A stretch of 64,000 nucleotides of DNA from a candidate division CSSED10-310 bacterium (GCA_016931515.1 JAFGEQ010000002.1:1-64000), one strand, 5' to 3'. Counted from the stretch's first letter, positions 35,410 through 45,121 are shown. Translations and numbers: made by a program. Notes: generated by a model not told the origin, from the sequence alone.

Positions 35410-36297
35410 TCACAGACGGAAGTAGAGAATGATGAATACGGTTAGAATCCAGAGAGCCATGTCAACAATCATGGCTTTATCCTGGAGGAAAACTTTTTCG
35501 GGGCTCCCACCCTGGTTTCGGGAGATCACCAGATAGAGGTAACGAAAAATGGCAAACAGCACGAAAGGAAATGTATAAATCAGTTTATTCGTTCCTAATT
35601 TGCCGGTCACTTCTGGCGATATCGTGTACAGGGCATATGTAACCAGGGCACTTGCTGTGACAACAGATGTCATCTGGTCGATCAATGCCGGCGTGTAATG
35701 ATCAAGCACAGCCCTGTGATTCCCGGCCTGTTCTTTGATCAGATACAGTTCATGTCGACGCTTACAGATTGCCAGAAAAAGCGCAAGCAGCATCGTACAC
35801 ATCAACAGCCAGTGGGAAAAGTCGACATGGATGACGACAGATCCTGCGACAGCACGGAGAACGAATCCTAATGCTATGATCATCACATCAATGATCACAA
35901 CATGCTTGAGTTTCCATGAGTAAGCGATGTTCATCACGAAATAGCCTGAAGCGACCAAACCGAAACTGATCGAGAGCCTGAATGCAATGCTGAATGACAC
36001 TATCGCAAGAATAACAAGAGCAATAACGGCATTGGATCTCGATAAGCGTCCTGATGGAATAGGCCGGCTGCACTTCTCCGGATGAGCCAGATCACGTTTG
36101 TAATCCATCAGATCATTCATGATATATACTGAGCCCGATATCGCTGAAAAAATAAAGAAAGCGGCGATTGATCGAAGCAGATATGCCAAATCGAAAAATT
36201 TGAGTGAAAAAAGCACTCCAGCGAACACCAGCAGATTTTTAATCCACTGCTTAGGTCGCATGGTTTCAATCAGTGCTTTCAAAACCGTTCCATTCAT
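35410..36297 (-). CDS. UbiA-family prenyltransferase, decaprenyl-phosphate phosphoribosyltransferase-like
   Basis: This 295-residue polytopic protein (about eight helices) has both Asp-rich motifs of the UbiA fold: NDLMDYKRD with RPIPSG after it, and IVDM-type residues in the second half. The opening MRPKQWIKNLLVF is typical of decaprenyl-phosphate phosphoribosyltransferases, which transfer phosphoribose from PRPP to a polyprenyl phosphate as the first step to arabinose-lipid donors. The match is to this subgroup by overall pattern; a different prenyl acceptor is possible. It would provide a pentose-lipid donor for envelope glycans. AAGGAG lies six bases before the ATG. The epimerase and other partner genes are not present in the window. 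Confidence 0.8.
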   Translation of the reverse strand: MNGTVLKALIETMRPKQWIKNLLVFAGVLFSLKFFDLAYLLRSIAAFFIFSAISGSVYIMNDLMDYKRDLAHPEKCSRPIPSGRLSRSNAVIALVILAIVSFSIAFRLSISFGLVASGYFVMNIAYSWKLKHVVIIDVMIIALGFVLRAVAGSVVIHVDFSHWLLMCTMLLALFLAICKRRHELYLIKEQAGNHRAVLDHYTPALIDQMTSVVTASALVTYALYTISPEVTGKLGTNKLIYTFPFVLFAIFRYLYLVISRNQGGSPEKVFLQDKAMIVDMALWILTVFIILYFRL

Positions 36298-36430
36298 CTC
36301 AATCTCCTTCTTATCCGCATAAAGTGCGCTTTCCCTTCTCTGAACATGTTACGAAAAGGTTGCACCATCATATCATTATTCCTATTATTTCCAAAGCAAA
36401 CGATCGTAACAGCCAGATTATGGAGATAGC

Positions 36431-37558
36431 ATGGAATACCTTCACATCATTCTGAATAATGCCCTGTATTTTTCACTGCTCCTCATCATTTTGTCCTCGA
36501 TCATCAGCGTTTTTCTGGTCGGCAGAAAGAAAGACCGCTGCCTCAAGGACCTTAATGGGTATATGTGTTCCCTTTATCTCAAAACAGGAAAGGAAATTTA
36601 CGGTTATCTGCGAGTATTTGGAACGGGTCTCGAGATGGAATACTCCGAAACGCATCAGGATACTCAGGGTCACCTGGAAAATTCGTTTATTTTCTACATG
36701 TCTGAGTTTCAGGACTTGATGACAATCAAGCGTTTTCACCAGAAATTATCCGCTGAAGACCGTAAAAAGCGCACTAAAGACATCCGTGCAGCTTATTATC
36801 CCGGAGCGCTGAGAATCACCCGAAGAAGGATCCGGAATTTTCTCAGCACATTCCAGGACGGTATCACACGGAGTCTCAATACGCTGATTGGAATCGCTGC
36901 GGCCAAGAAGCCAAAATCCAACATCTCGGAAAAACAAAAAGACCTGACTGGTCTCGGAGCACAAGTGGTCAGTGCCGTATCTCATGCTTATGATCCAATC
37001 CTGGAACGATATATCGGGCACTATGTTGTGCTCGAAATGGTGGAAAACGGCGTTCTTGAAGAATTTTGCGGTATACTGAAAGATTACACTCAGGACTTTA
37101 TCGAAATTCTAAACCTGGTCGAGTTGGAGAAGCTGCAGTTCGAGGTTGGATCACAATCCAGTGAATACGAATCATGGCTGAAAATTTTCGAGGATGATCG
37201 TCAAATCAGAATTGAGAATGAGAGTGATTGGCCGATCCATATTATCAGGATTACATCCGGTGACAAAGAGATCCGAAAGAATCACCTGATGCCGGAGAAA
37301 TCCTCGATATCAACAGACATACCATCCGGTTCGGAATCCGGAATAGGGCATGCTTCCATCGTTATCGAACTCTTTGCTCCCCGGATTTATGACATGGTTG
37401 TTCCACGTGCTTTGAGCCTTATCCGGCATGGTTGTCCCCGAGAAAAACATAGCCTGGAAACATTTCTGGGAACATCGGCGTCCCAATCATTGCAGAAAGC
37501 CTTGCAATCCCATTTTGTATTAAAGGTTAATGCTCAAATACCCTCGAATCCAGAATAA
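36431..37558 (+). CDS. Membrane-anchored protein of unknown function
   Basis: This 375-residue protein has a single N-terminal membrane helix (about residues 10-32) followed by a cytoplasmic, charged, mixed alpha/beta domain. A basic stretch near 125-145 (RITRRRIRNFLS) and a predicted helical middle part (about 160-230) precede a C-terminal beta-rich part (about 260-360) with the sequence IRIENESDWPIHIIRI. I do not recognise a family. GGAG lies eight bases before the ATG. It is convergent with the outer-membrane barrel gene and overlaps it by 32 bases. Confidence 0.7.
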   Translation: MEYLHIILNNALYFSLLLIILSSIISVFLVGRKKDRCLKDLNGYMCSLYLKTGKEIYGYLRVFGTGLEMEYSETHQDTQGHLENSFIFYMSEFQDLMTIKRFHQKLSAEDRKKRTKDIRAAYYPGALRITRRRIRNFLSTFQDGITRSLNTLIGIAAAKKPKSNISEKQKDLTGLGAQVVSAVSHAYDPILERYIGHYVVLEMVENGVLEEFCGILKDYTQDFIEILNLVELEKLQFEVGSQSSEYESWLKIFEDDRQIRIENESDWPIHIIRITSGDKEIRKNHLMPEKSSISTDIPSGSESGIGHASIVIELFAPRIYDMVVPRALSLIRHGCPREKHSLETFLGTSASQSLQKALQSHFVLKVNAQIPSNPE

Positions 37559-38105
37559 ATCGAACACCCAGGGATAAATCATTCCAATAGACCCTGGAAT
37601 CCCGGTCAGACAGCTCAATACCATGGCGTTTGAACTCAATACTTACCCCGATGTCATCCTTCAGGAGATAATTTACTCCGGCACCGAAATTGAATCCCAG
37701 ATTAGCGCCATCTTTGGATCGATAATCCGTCCACCACGCTCTGTCCGTATTCCATATATACACACCCATTCCTCCCAGAACATACCCCCTGAAATCCGTC
37801 AGGAATGGATACGCCAATACCCCGTTCAGATCCAGATACCAAACCGAAAAATCACTTCCATCACGATCACGTGACAAGGAATGATGATTCATGGATGAGT
37901 GCACACCGACATAGGGTGAATACATGTATGTCAACGCGAAACTTCCACCGAATGTGGTATCAAACCGGCGGTCCAATTCTCCGGTCGGGAATACACCTTG
38001 AAGCATCAGGTCAGCACTCAATTCGGCTCCCTTTACTGTCCCCGATATCATGCTCATAACTACCAGTATCAATAGGGCCAAGCCTTTACTTATTTCTCGG
38101 TTCAT
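37527..38105 (-). CDS. Outer-membrane beta-barrel protein
   Basis: This 192-residue protein begins with a signal peptide (MNREISKGLALLILVVM, cut near VKG-AEL). The mature part has alternating strands typical of an 8-stranded OmpA/OmpW-like barrel, with glycine and aromatic residues at strand ends (FGGSFALTYMYSPYVGVH, GVNYLLKDDIGVSIEF). It ends a few residues after the last strand. AAGGAG lies six bases before the ATG. The function is unknown. It confirms an outer membrane in the organism. It overlaps the convergent unknown gene by 32 bases. Confidence 0.78.
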   Translation of the reverse strand: MNREISKGLALLILVVMSMISGTVKGAELSADLMLQGVFPTGELDRRFDTTFGGSFALTYMYSPYVGVHSSMNHHSLSRDRDGSDFSVWYLDLNGVLAYPFLTDFRGYVLGGMGVYIWNTDRAWWTDYRSKDGANLGFNFGAGVNYLLKDDIGVSIEFKRHGIELSDRDSRVYWNDLSLGVRFILDSRVFEH

Positions 38106-38230
38106 TCGCGATCTCCTTCTCTGGTCCGAACAACATCCTGTGACCTGCTTATCTTAGCAGCAACCAGTAACACAGAACAAGATTGTCATCACCAAAACTC
38201 GCACTATTTATTTCAGCGCGCTAGAATAGC

Positions 38231-38619
38231 GATGTGGAGTCGGCCGGGCGATCGCCGGTCTGCAAGTCAGGCGGGAGGAAAGTCCGGGCTCCGAAGGGCA
38301 GGATGCCGGGTAACACCCGGGAGGAGAGATCCTACGGAAAGTGCAACAGAAAGCAGACCGCCGATGACCCTGTCGATCAGGGCACAGGCAAGGGTGAAAC
38401 GGTGAGGCAAGAGCTCACCAGCGGTCCGGGTAACCGGACCGGCTTGGTAAACCCCATCCGGAGCAAGACCAAATAAGGAAGCGATTGAGAACGGCCCGTT
38501 CGATGTTTCCGGGTAGGTCGCTTGAGACATCAGGCAACTGCTGTCCTAGATGAATGATCGCCGTTAGTCCGGTTACAACCGGATTATCACAGAACCCGGC
38601 TTACAGGCCGACTTCACAT
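38231..38619 (+). ncRNA. rnpB: RNase P RNA, class A
   Basis: The RNA is about 390 bases and keeps the universal landmarks: P1 pairing of the 5' end (ATGTGGAGTCGGCC at 38232) with the 3' end (GGCCGACTTCACAT), GAGGAAAGTCCGGGC (38275), AGTGCAACAGAAAG (38340), GAGGCAAGAGCTC, and the 3' block of CRV with AGAACCCGGCTTACAG (38591). It cuts 5' leaders from tRNA precursors together with RnpA. TAGAAT at 38222-38227 could be its -10 box with transcription starting near 38232. Reading frames inside it are not genes. Confidence 0.97.
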
Positions 38620-38649
38620 TTTCCTGCACCGGAAGCATATTGGGATCTC

Positions 38650-39108
38650 TTATCCGCTACCGAGGGATTCTCTACGCAGAATCATCCTCACCGCAGGGAT
38701 CGAATGTCCATACATAAAACCTTCAAACTCTTCGTAAATCTCAAAACCAAGACTCCGATACAATGCAAAAGCCACATGATTACAGGCTGTAAGATTCAGC
38801 TTGAGAGAACCTTTGGAGGATTGGATGATATGATTAAGCAACTCTCTTCCTACGCCTCTTCGTCGGTGTGCAGGATGAACAAAGAGCCATGAAATGATAT
38901 CACGTCGTATTCCAGCGAATCCTAAGATTTGCTTTTCCTCTTCAAAAACAAAAATCTCCGAACTGAAAAAATAGCGAAGCATTCCACTATCCCTGGCAAG
39001 TGCAGTGATTGACTCCTTCCCAACAAGGTTTTTCATCTCATCAGGTTTCGCCAGATCATAGATATCAGTGATTTGGCTCCAGTCACTATCCCTGTAAGCG
39101 CGAATCAT
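38650..39108 (-). CDS. GNAT family N-acetyltransferase
   Basis: This 152-residue acetyltransferase has the acetyl-CoA-binding block VHPAHRRRGVGRELL (motif A, about residue 85) and the C-terminal YRSLGFE block of motif B. The start ATG lies four bases after AAGGAAG. The acceptor is unknown. It is transcribed toward rnpB on the other strand, with 30 bases between them. It lies 88 bases downstream of the acyl-ligase fusion gene and may be in the same operon. Confidence 0.88.
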   Translation of the reverse strand: MIRAYRDSDWSQITDIYDLAKPDEMKNLVGKESITALARDSGMLRYFFSSEIFVFEEEKQILGFAGIRRDIISWLFVHPAHRRRGVGRELLNHIIQSSKGSLKLNLTACNHVAFALYRSLGFEIYEEFEGFMYGHSIPAVRMILRRESLGSG

Positions 39109-39196
39109 TCGGCTTCCTTCATTTCAATAAACGGCTTCGATAATCGAGATGAATTAATCCCTTTGACAGTAAGAAATCTGTCACAGCATTATATCT

Positions 39197-41692
39197 TTAT
39201 CGCGTTGCTGGCAAGTGTGCATTCTTATCCGGTTTAAGTAAGGCTATTATTTTGGTTTTAACGGTTTCGGTCAAGGATTCGTAGGACTCATCCCCAGGAT
39301 AGACCGGATCCTGAAAAATCACCGACACGCGTCTGAATGGTCTTGGAAATCGTGCTCCCGGAGGAAGCGCTTCACGCGCTCCAATGATTGTCACCGGCAC
39401 AACTGGAACTGAAAGCTCCCGACTTAATATAGCAAAAGTTTTTCTGAAATCGCCAATTTGGCCGTCCCGGCTTCGTGTTCCTTCGGGAAAAATCATTATG
39501 TTTCGTCCCTGTTTAAGAACAGATGCCAATTTCTGAAGTGACGCTTGAACATCCTTGTTAATATCCATGATAATCACGTTGTGGCGGTCAGCGATAAATC
39601 GCAGGAGCCAGTTTTTCAAGTGTTTGGCTTTGGCATAGAAGTAGGTCTTGCTGAAATGCCGGTTTTTCAGGAATACAGCAACAAAAAGACCATCGATGTA
39701 ACTCTGGTGATTGGGCGCGATGATAAACGGCCCATCAGGTAATGAATCAACATTCTCTGCGGATAACCGAAAATAGCACTTCAAAAACAACTTGGCGATC
39801 AGTTTGAGTAAACGACTTGTTACCCAGGATCTCGGTAACTTGACGTGTGTCGTTTCCTTAAAAACGTCCGCCCAGTTGACTTCGGCTATATCGATCTGAG
39901 TTTTACGCTCCCTTACAAGTGTAGACAGTGCTCCAATGGAGGGTAGATTAGCGAGTTCCGTCTGATCGAGTTCGATGCCGAATGTTTTTTTCAAAAACAC
40001 CTGGAATGTCACCTTGTCCAGGGAATCCATACCCAGAGAACTCTCCAGATGATCACCTGGAAGCACATCGCGACCAACGAGGGCTGACAAGTAATTCCGG
40101 ATTACCGTTTGTTCTTCGCTTTCCGGTAGGTCGCAGCCCGGTTCAAGCGGTTTCGCAGGAGGTGCCTGTACGTAGTTTTCCAGCATGAATCGCCGAAGTT
40201 TCCCCATACTGGTTCTGGGCAGTTCCGTGTTCACAATCGATAAGCCGTGGATTATTTTATGTGGAGTCGCTTCCCGGTTATATACATCAATGATTCGTGT
40301 ACGAATCAAATGGTGAAGACTCACGCTATCATTATCATTCGACATCGCTGGAGCTGGCCGGATCAGGGCATGCAACCGGTCCTCAACCAGACAAATCGCC
40401 GCTTCTTCGATCATCGGATCCATCGCTTCCAGCACCACTTCTATTTCCACAGGATTGATGTTCTTACCATTGCTAAGTACGATGATCTCCTTCTTGCGCC
40501 CGGTAATGAACAGGTGACCGCTATCATCAAGGTAACCCAAATCCCCCGTATACAACCAGCCGTCTCTCAATATGTCGGAGGTCTCCCCCGGCCGGTTGTA
40601 ATATCCTTTCATTATATTGGGTCCGGACGCGGTGATCTCACCCTGACGTATCTCAATCTGTGTCACCGGGAGTGCCTGTCCCGCCGAACCGGCAATAAAA
40701 CCACCAGGGCGTGTAAATGTAATCATCGGAGCCGCTTCCGTCATCCCATACCCTTCAAGCACTTCAAATCCAAGAGTCCTGAAAAAAATCGCGGTTTCCG
40801 GATCCAGTCTCGATCCTCCGGAAACCATGTAACGAACCGCCCCACCAAAACCTCGTTGTACCGTCCCGAAAACCAACCTGGAAATCGCTTGTTTATCAAG
40901 TCTACGGGCAATTCTGAATAAAACTCTCGGAACCATCGACGCTTCGATTTTAGCTTGTATTCCCTTACGGAAGGCTTCGTACAATCTGGGTACACCGATG
41001 ATCATTGTGATTTTGTGTGCCTGTAATGTCTTCATTATATCAGCTGGTTGCAACGATGGAGAAAAAACGGCGGTGGACCCAGCATACATGTTGATTACAA
41101 CCGTTCCCAGAAGAGGAAAAATATGATGCAGTGGCAACAGAACGAGGATGTTATCGTTTGAATTATAAACCTTCACATCACGTGATACGCCATCCGTGTT
41201 CGCCAGAATATTGCCAATAGACAACATGACACCCTTTGGACTGCCTGTTGTGCCGGATGTATACACTATCAATGCGATACGATCCCGGTTACCGGGATTT
41301 TCGCAAGGACGCTGATCACTGCTTCCGGAAACAGGAACATCCTCCATCAGAATGATTGGAATCCCGAAACCGGACAGAGATATGGCTTTTTCAATTGTCT
41401 CGCGGGTCTGATGCGAGCATATGATGGCATCAGGTGAACAATCTTTCAGAATATAAGCAATATCCGATGCGTTGGATTTGAAATCAACCGGAACAACCGT
41501 CGCTTCACAGTGCCAAATCGCATAAAAAGCATAAATCCATTCCGGTCGATTTTCAGCGCAAATCACAACCCGAAGCGGATTGTAATCCTGCAAGGATTTC
41601 GCAAAACTCAATATGGCACCAGCCAATTCAGAATAACTGACCGGCTTGTCCGCCGATATAATCGCCGGTTTATCAGGATTATAATTTATCAT
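39197..41692 (-). CDS. Fusion: acyl-AMP ligase - acyl carrier protein - PlsC-type acyltransferase
   Basis: I choose the ATG at 41692 (MINYNPDKPAI) because AGGAAG lies nine bases before it; an ATG 75 bases upstream adds residues outside the fold. The 831-residue protein has three parts. Residues about 1-500 are an AMP-forming acyl ligase (VYTSGTTGSPKGV, GYGMTEAAP, YTGDLGYLD). Residues about 525-600 are an acyl carrier domain with the phosphopantetheine Ser in LGMDSLDK. Residues about 630-815 are a PlsC-like acyltransferase with HX4D in NHQSYID and FPEGTRSRDG. It probably activates a free fatty acid, holds it on its own carrier and acylates a lipid. E. coli Aas has the reverse domain order and no carrier domain. 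Confidence 0.88.
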   Translation of the reverse strand: MINYNPDKPAIISADKPVSYSELAGAILSFAKSLQDYNPLRVVICAENRPEWIYAFYAIWHCEATVVPVDFKSNASDIAYILKDCSPDAIICSHQTRETIEKAISLSGFGIPIILMEDVPVSGSSDQRPCENPGNRDRIALIVYTSGTTGSPKGVMLSIGNILANTDGVSRDVKVYNSNDNILVLLPLHHIFPLLGTVVINMYAGSTAVFSPSLQPADIMKTLQAHKITMIIGVPRLYEAFRKGIQAKIEASMVPRVLFRIARRLDKQAISRLVFGTVQRGFGGAVRYMVSGGSRLDPETAIFFRTLGFEVLEGYGMTEAAPMITFTRPGGFIAGSAGQALPVTQIEIRQGEITASGPNIMKGYYNRPGETSDILRDGWLYTGDLGYLDDSGHLFITGRKKEIIVLSNGKNINPVEIEVVLEAMDPMIEEAAICLVEDRLHALIRPAPAMSNDNDSVSLHHLIRTRIIDVYNREATPHKIIHGLSIVNTELPRTSMGKLRRFMLENYVQAPPAKPLEPGCDLPESEEQTVIRNYLSALVGRDVLPGDHLESSLGMDSLDKVTFQVFLKKTFGIELDQTELANLPSIGALSTLVRERKTQIDIAEVNWADVFKETTHVKLPRSWVTSRLLKLIAKLFLKCYFRLSAENVDSLPDGPFIIAPNHQSYIDGLFVAVFLKNRHFSKTYFYAKAKHLKNWLLRFIADRHNVIIMDINKDVQASLQKLASVLKQGRNIMIFPEGTRSRDGQIGDFRKTFAILSRELSVPVVPVTIIGAREALPPGARFPRPFRRVSVIFQDPVYPGDESYESLTETVKTKIIALLKPDKNAHLPATR

Positions 41693-41834
41693 GGATTTTG
41701 TCTTCCTATACTTTAAGATATCCGACCTTCCCGCAGGCATTTTCAGCGTACACGCATGAAGCAGCACATGTCAACCGGCACTCATTAGCATCAAATCAAG
41801 GTTAAATAGCCCGGCAGTCAAGTTGATATACACC

Positions 41835-41863
41835 TTGATTTTCGCCCTTGTTTCGCCTATATT
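41835..41863 (+). promoter_or_regulatory. Sigma-70 promoter of the DnaE2-like polymerase gene
   Basis: TTGATT (41835-41840) and TATATT (41858-41863) are 17 bases apart; TATAAT overlaps at 41863-41868. Transcription would start near 41870, directly at the GGAG ribosome-binding site. No LexA-type box of a form I recognise is visible. Confidence 0.5.
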
Positions 41864-41884
41864 ATAATCAGGAGATTGTGAACG

Positions 41885-44800
41885 GTGCCATCGAACGATT
41901 TTATTCATCTTAATCTTCACACTTGTTTTTCGATGCTGGAAGGTGCGTCCGGCATTGAGTCGCTGGTTGCTGCTGCTGCCAGGGCGGAGATGCCGGTGCT
42001 GGCCGTTACAGATACGGATGGTTTGTACGGAGTTGTTCCATTCACCAGAATATGCCGGGAATATGGAATCCGGCCAATTTATGGTGTCGAGTTGACTGAA
42101 CCTTTTCATGGGGATCCAGCCCATTCAAAGCAGTTCTTTGATCGTCGCACGATGCGTCATGCCACTCTTTTGGCGAGGGATGAATCCGGTTACGAGGCTG
42201 TTTGTCGCATCATAACGGAACGCCATCTTAAAAAGGGCTTCAATTGGGAGTCGAGTGTCGCCGTGCTGCCGGAATCGGTATACGTGTTATCGTCCGATGA
42301 ACGGCTTTTGCAGCTCAGAGCGGCAAACCGGCGACTTCAGAGTGCAACCCGGGTCGAGTTACGCCATTATGGCGGTCCGGTTTCCACGGAGAATCGGCGG
42401 CGACTCCTTGCATTAGCCGACCAACTCAAGATTCGGGCGGTCGCCACTAACGGTGTTCATTTCTGTGATGCTGCCGAGTATACCGTACATCGAATTCTCT
42501 GTGCGCTCCGAATGAATGCCACTATTGGTACGGTACCGGCTCATTCGGTGATGCCCCCTGCTGCAAGCCTGGTTACGGCGGCAGAGATGTTCGAACGGTT
42601 CAGCGCGTGCCCCGAGCCGCTACATGAGACCGTGAGGATTGCGCGGGAATGTGGCGTAAAGCTGGATCTGGGGGTGCGCCGGCTGCCACGATTCCCGGTA
42701 CCCGGGAATGGGGATGCATACCGCTATCTCCGGGGTCTGGCGCTTCAGGGTTTGTCGGAGCGCTATGACAGCAAGAATGCGATAGCCGCCCGGAATGTGT
42801 TGGAGCGTGAGTTGGGGGTTATTCAATCCATGCAGCTCGCTGACTATTTTTTGATTTGCCATGACATCATTCGCTTTGCGCGATCCCGCGGTTACCCCTG
42901 CCTGGGTCGTGGATCTGCCGCGAATTCAATTGTCTCGTATTGCCTGTATATCACTCATGTTGATCCTATCGTGCATAATCTGTTTTTTGAACGATTTTTG
43001 AATGAACAGCGAACATCCCTGCCTGATTTTGATCTTGATTTCGGTACGGAGGATCGGGAGAAGGTCCTGGATTATATCTTCTCGTTTTATGGCAGGGACC
43101 GGGTAGCGATGATCGGAACTCACGTGACATTCCAGGTGCGAAGTGCTTTCCGGGAAGTCGCGATTGCCCAGGGGTTGGCGAAGGGAGAGGTCGATGATTT
43201 TATCAAGCGTTTGCCGCACATTGCATCCGCAGAAAACCTGCACTCGAAGCTGGCGACATCGCCGGAAACCCGATCTCTGCCACTGACCACGGAGCCATTT
43301 GCATCGTTGCATAAAATTGCCGAGCGAATCAGCGGGTTTCCGCGTCATATCGGCACTCATCCCTGCGGTCTTGTTATCACACCGGAGCCGCTGCAGCGGT
43401 TCATGCCACTGGAACTCGGCGAAAAGGGGTTGGCTGTAACGCAATGGACGATGAACCCGGTTGAGGAAGCGGGCTTGCTGAAAATTGATATTCTTGGGCA
43501 GAGGGGGTTGGAAGTAATTTCCTATACAGTCAAGGCTGTTCGGCAACAGGGAAAACCTGTGCCGTCGGATCCGAAGACTTTTCTGACGGATGCCCGAACG
43601 CGGGAATGGCTTCGAAACGGCCGTTCCATCGGTTGTTTCTACATCGAAAGTCCCGCAATGATCAGTCTGATCCGTCAGGCTCGGTGCGATGACTTCGAAT
43701 GTCTGACAGCACTCTCATCCATCATTCGTCCCGGTGTCTCCAATTACGGTGGCAAAAACACCTATCTCAGGCGGCATTTGAAACTGGAAGCGGATACGGT
43801 TCTTCATCCGGTTCTGATACCGATTCTTCGCGATACCCGGGGATGCCTGATTTATCAGGAACAGGTTATCCGTATCGCATCGGAACTGGCGGGATTGACA
43901 CTGGGTGAAGCCGATGATCTTCGACGTCTGATGTCCTTTAAAAAAAACCGGAAACGACTATCGGATTACCGGGAACGTTTTTTCGCTGGATGTCGAAGTA
44001 AAGACATTCCGGAACCGGTTATCGACGAGATTTATCGGCAAGTCGATTCGTTTGCTGGTTATGCCTTTTGCAAAGCGCATTCCGCCTCCTTCGCTCTCGA
44101 GTCTTTTGAGAGCATGTTTTACAAAACTCATCACCCGGCAGAATTCATGGCGGCAGTTCTTTCAGGTGGCGGCGGTTACTATGGTTCTCTGGAGTATCTC
44201 GAAGAATCCCGCCGTCTCGGTCTGGCAATCCATCCTCCCTGTATTAATGGAAGTGAAATCCGATTCAGCGGTTATGATGGACACCTGCGGGTTGGACTCA
44301 TGCAAATCAAAGGACTTCGTGAATCCACCGCACATGCGATCGTCACCGCCAGACAAAAGCATGGGCCATTTCGCGATCTTCCCGATCTTCTGATTCGTGT
44401 TCCGGATATAAAAATCGACGAGGCCAGGAACCTCGCAAAATGCGGTGGAATGCGTTCTCTTGGTCGAACCATCCCGGAAATTCTTTGGGGGGTCGAGATA
44501 TTCTTCAAAATGGAAAAATCCCAGGATGCATCCGGCAACCTCCTCGAAGAAAACGATCCCAAACGACAGGCCGATATCGAGCGGTCAAAAAAACTTTGGA
44601 ATGCCGTACCTAATTATCCTGATCCAACTCTGGAAAAGCGACTGATATGGGAATTGGAAATCCTCGGCATGTCTCCTACCGCCCATCCTCTCAGACTTTT
44701 CCACCGGGAGATATCACGCATTCGCAGATTGCGGCCTGTCATACGATCAGTAGATATGGGTGCTCGCGCCGGCCAGGCAACGTACATGCTGGGGTGGCGG

Positions 44801-45121
44801 ATTATCGGGAAAAAAACCCGGACAAAACGTACCGGGGAGATGATGTCATTTATTACATTTTCAGATGAATGGGGGCGATTCGAAGCCACTTTTTTTCCAA
44901 AATCATTTGAACAGAATGCCGTTGAGCTCCGAAAAGGATTTGGACCCTTCCTCTTGAAGGGGAGAGTGGATATGGAATTCGGGGTTGCCACATTGGTCGT
45001 GGACAACGTCAAACTCATGTCGGAACAGCATCCTGCTGTGCGAGACACCCGCGGACCGCTCCGCCAACCGGAAGGTGTCCTGTCTGTATCGGAAAGAAAA
45101 GCGCTTTATTCGATTTCCTGA
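41885..45121 (+). CDS. DNA polymerase III alpha subunit, DnaE2/error-prone type
   Basis: This 1078-residue C-family polymerase starts at GTG, with GGAG ten bases upstream. The PHP domain comes first (HLNLHTCFSMLEG). The palm motifs are GRGSAANSIVSYCL and PDFDLDFG, with catalytic Asp residues present. A helix-hairpin-helix segment and a C-terminal OB-fold (GEMMSFITFSDEWGRFEATFF) follow. RGSAANS in place of RGSGAGS and the size point to the DnaE2/ImuC group, which performs mutagenic translesion synthesis with ImuA and ImuB. Those partners are not next to it. A second replicative DnaE is expected elsewhere; if none exists, this would be the replicase. Its 3' end overlaps the MshEN gene by 16 bases. 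Confidence 0.88.
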   Translation: MPSNDFIHLNLHTCFSMLEGASGIESLVAAAARAEMPVLAVTDTDGLYGVVPFTRICREYGIRPIYGVELTEPFHGDPAHSKQFFDRRTMRHATLLARDESGYEAVCRIITERHLKKGFNWESSVAVLPESVYVLSSDERLLQLRAANRRLQSATRVELRHYGGPVSTENRRRLLALADQLKIRAVATNGVHFCDAAEYTVHRILCALRMNATIGTVPAHSVMPPAASLVTAAEMFERFSACPEPLHETVRIARECGVKLDLGVRRLPRFPVPGNGDAYRYLRGLALQGLSERYDSKNAIAARNVLERELGVIQSMQLADYFLICHDIIRFARSRGYPCLGRGSAANSIVSYCLYITHVDPIVHNLFFERFLNEQRTSLPDFDLDFGTEDREKVLDYIFSFYGRDRVAMIGTHVTFQVRSAFREVAIAQGLAKGEVDDFIKRLPHIASAENLHSKLATSPETRSLPLTTEPFASLHKIAERISGFPRHIGTHPCGLVITPEPLQRFMPLELGEKGLAVTQWTMNPVEEAGLLKIDILGQRGLEVISYTVKAVRQQGKPVPSDPKTFLTDARTREWLRNGRSIGCFYIESPAMISLIRQARCDDFECLTALSSIIRPGVSNYGGKNTYLRRHLKLEADTVLHPVLIPILRDTRGCLIYQEQVIRIASELAGLTLGEADDLRRLMSFKKNRKRLSDYRERFFAGCRSKDIPEPVIDEIYRQVDSFAGYAFCKAHSASFALESFESMFYKTHHPAEFMAAVLSGGGGYYGSLEYLEESRRLGLAIHPPCINGSEIRFSGYDGHLRVGLMQIKGLRESTAHAIVTARQKHGPFRDLPDLLIRVPDIKIDEARNLAKCGGMRSLGRTIPEILWGVEIFFKMEKSQDASGNLLEENDPKRQADIERSKKLWNAVPNYPDPTLEKRLIWELEILGMSPTAHPLRLFHREISRIRRLRPVIRSVDMGARAGQATYMLGWRIIGKKTRTKRTGEMMSFITFSDEWGRFEATFFPKSFEQNAVELRKGFGPFLLKGRVDMEFGVATLVVDNVKLMSEQHPAVRDTRGPLRQPEGVLSVSERKALYSIS

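Noticed and set aside
38234-38530. Short reading frames on both strands near 38230-38530
   Set aside because: They lie inside the RNase P RNA gene, whose conserved elements explain the sequence.
41693-41884. LexA/SOS box upstream of the DnaE2-like gene
   Set aside because: No GAAC-N4-GTTC or CTGT-N8-ACAG pattern was found in the region.
42926-43546. A 206-codon minus-strand frame inside the polymerase gene
   Set aside because: It is antisense to the conserved palm region of the DnaE2-like protein and has no ribosome-binding site.
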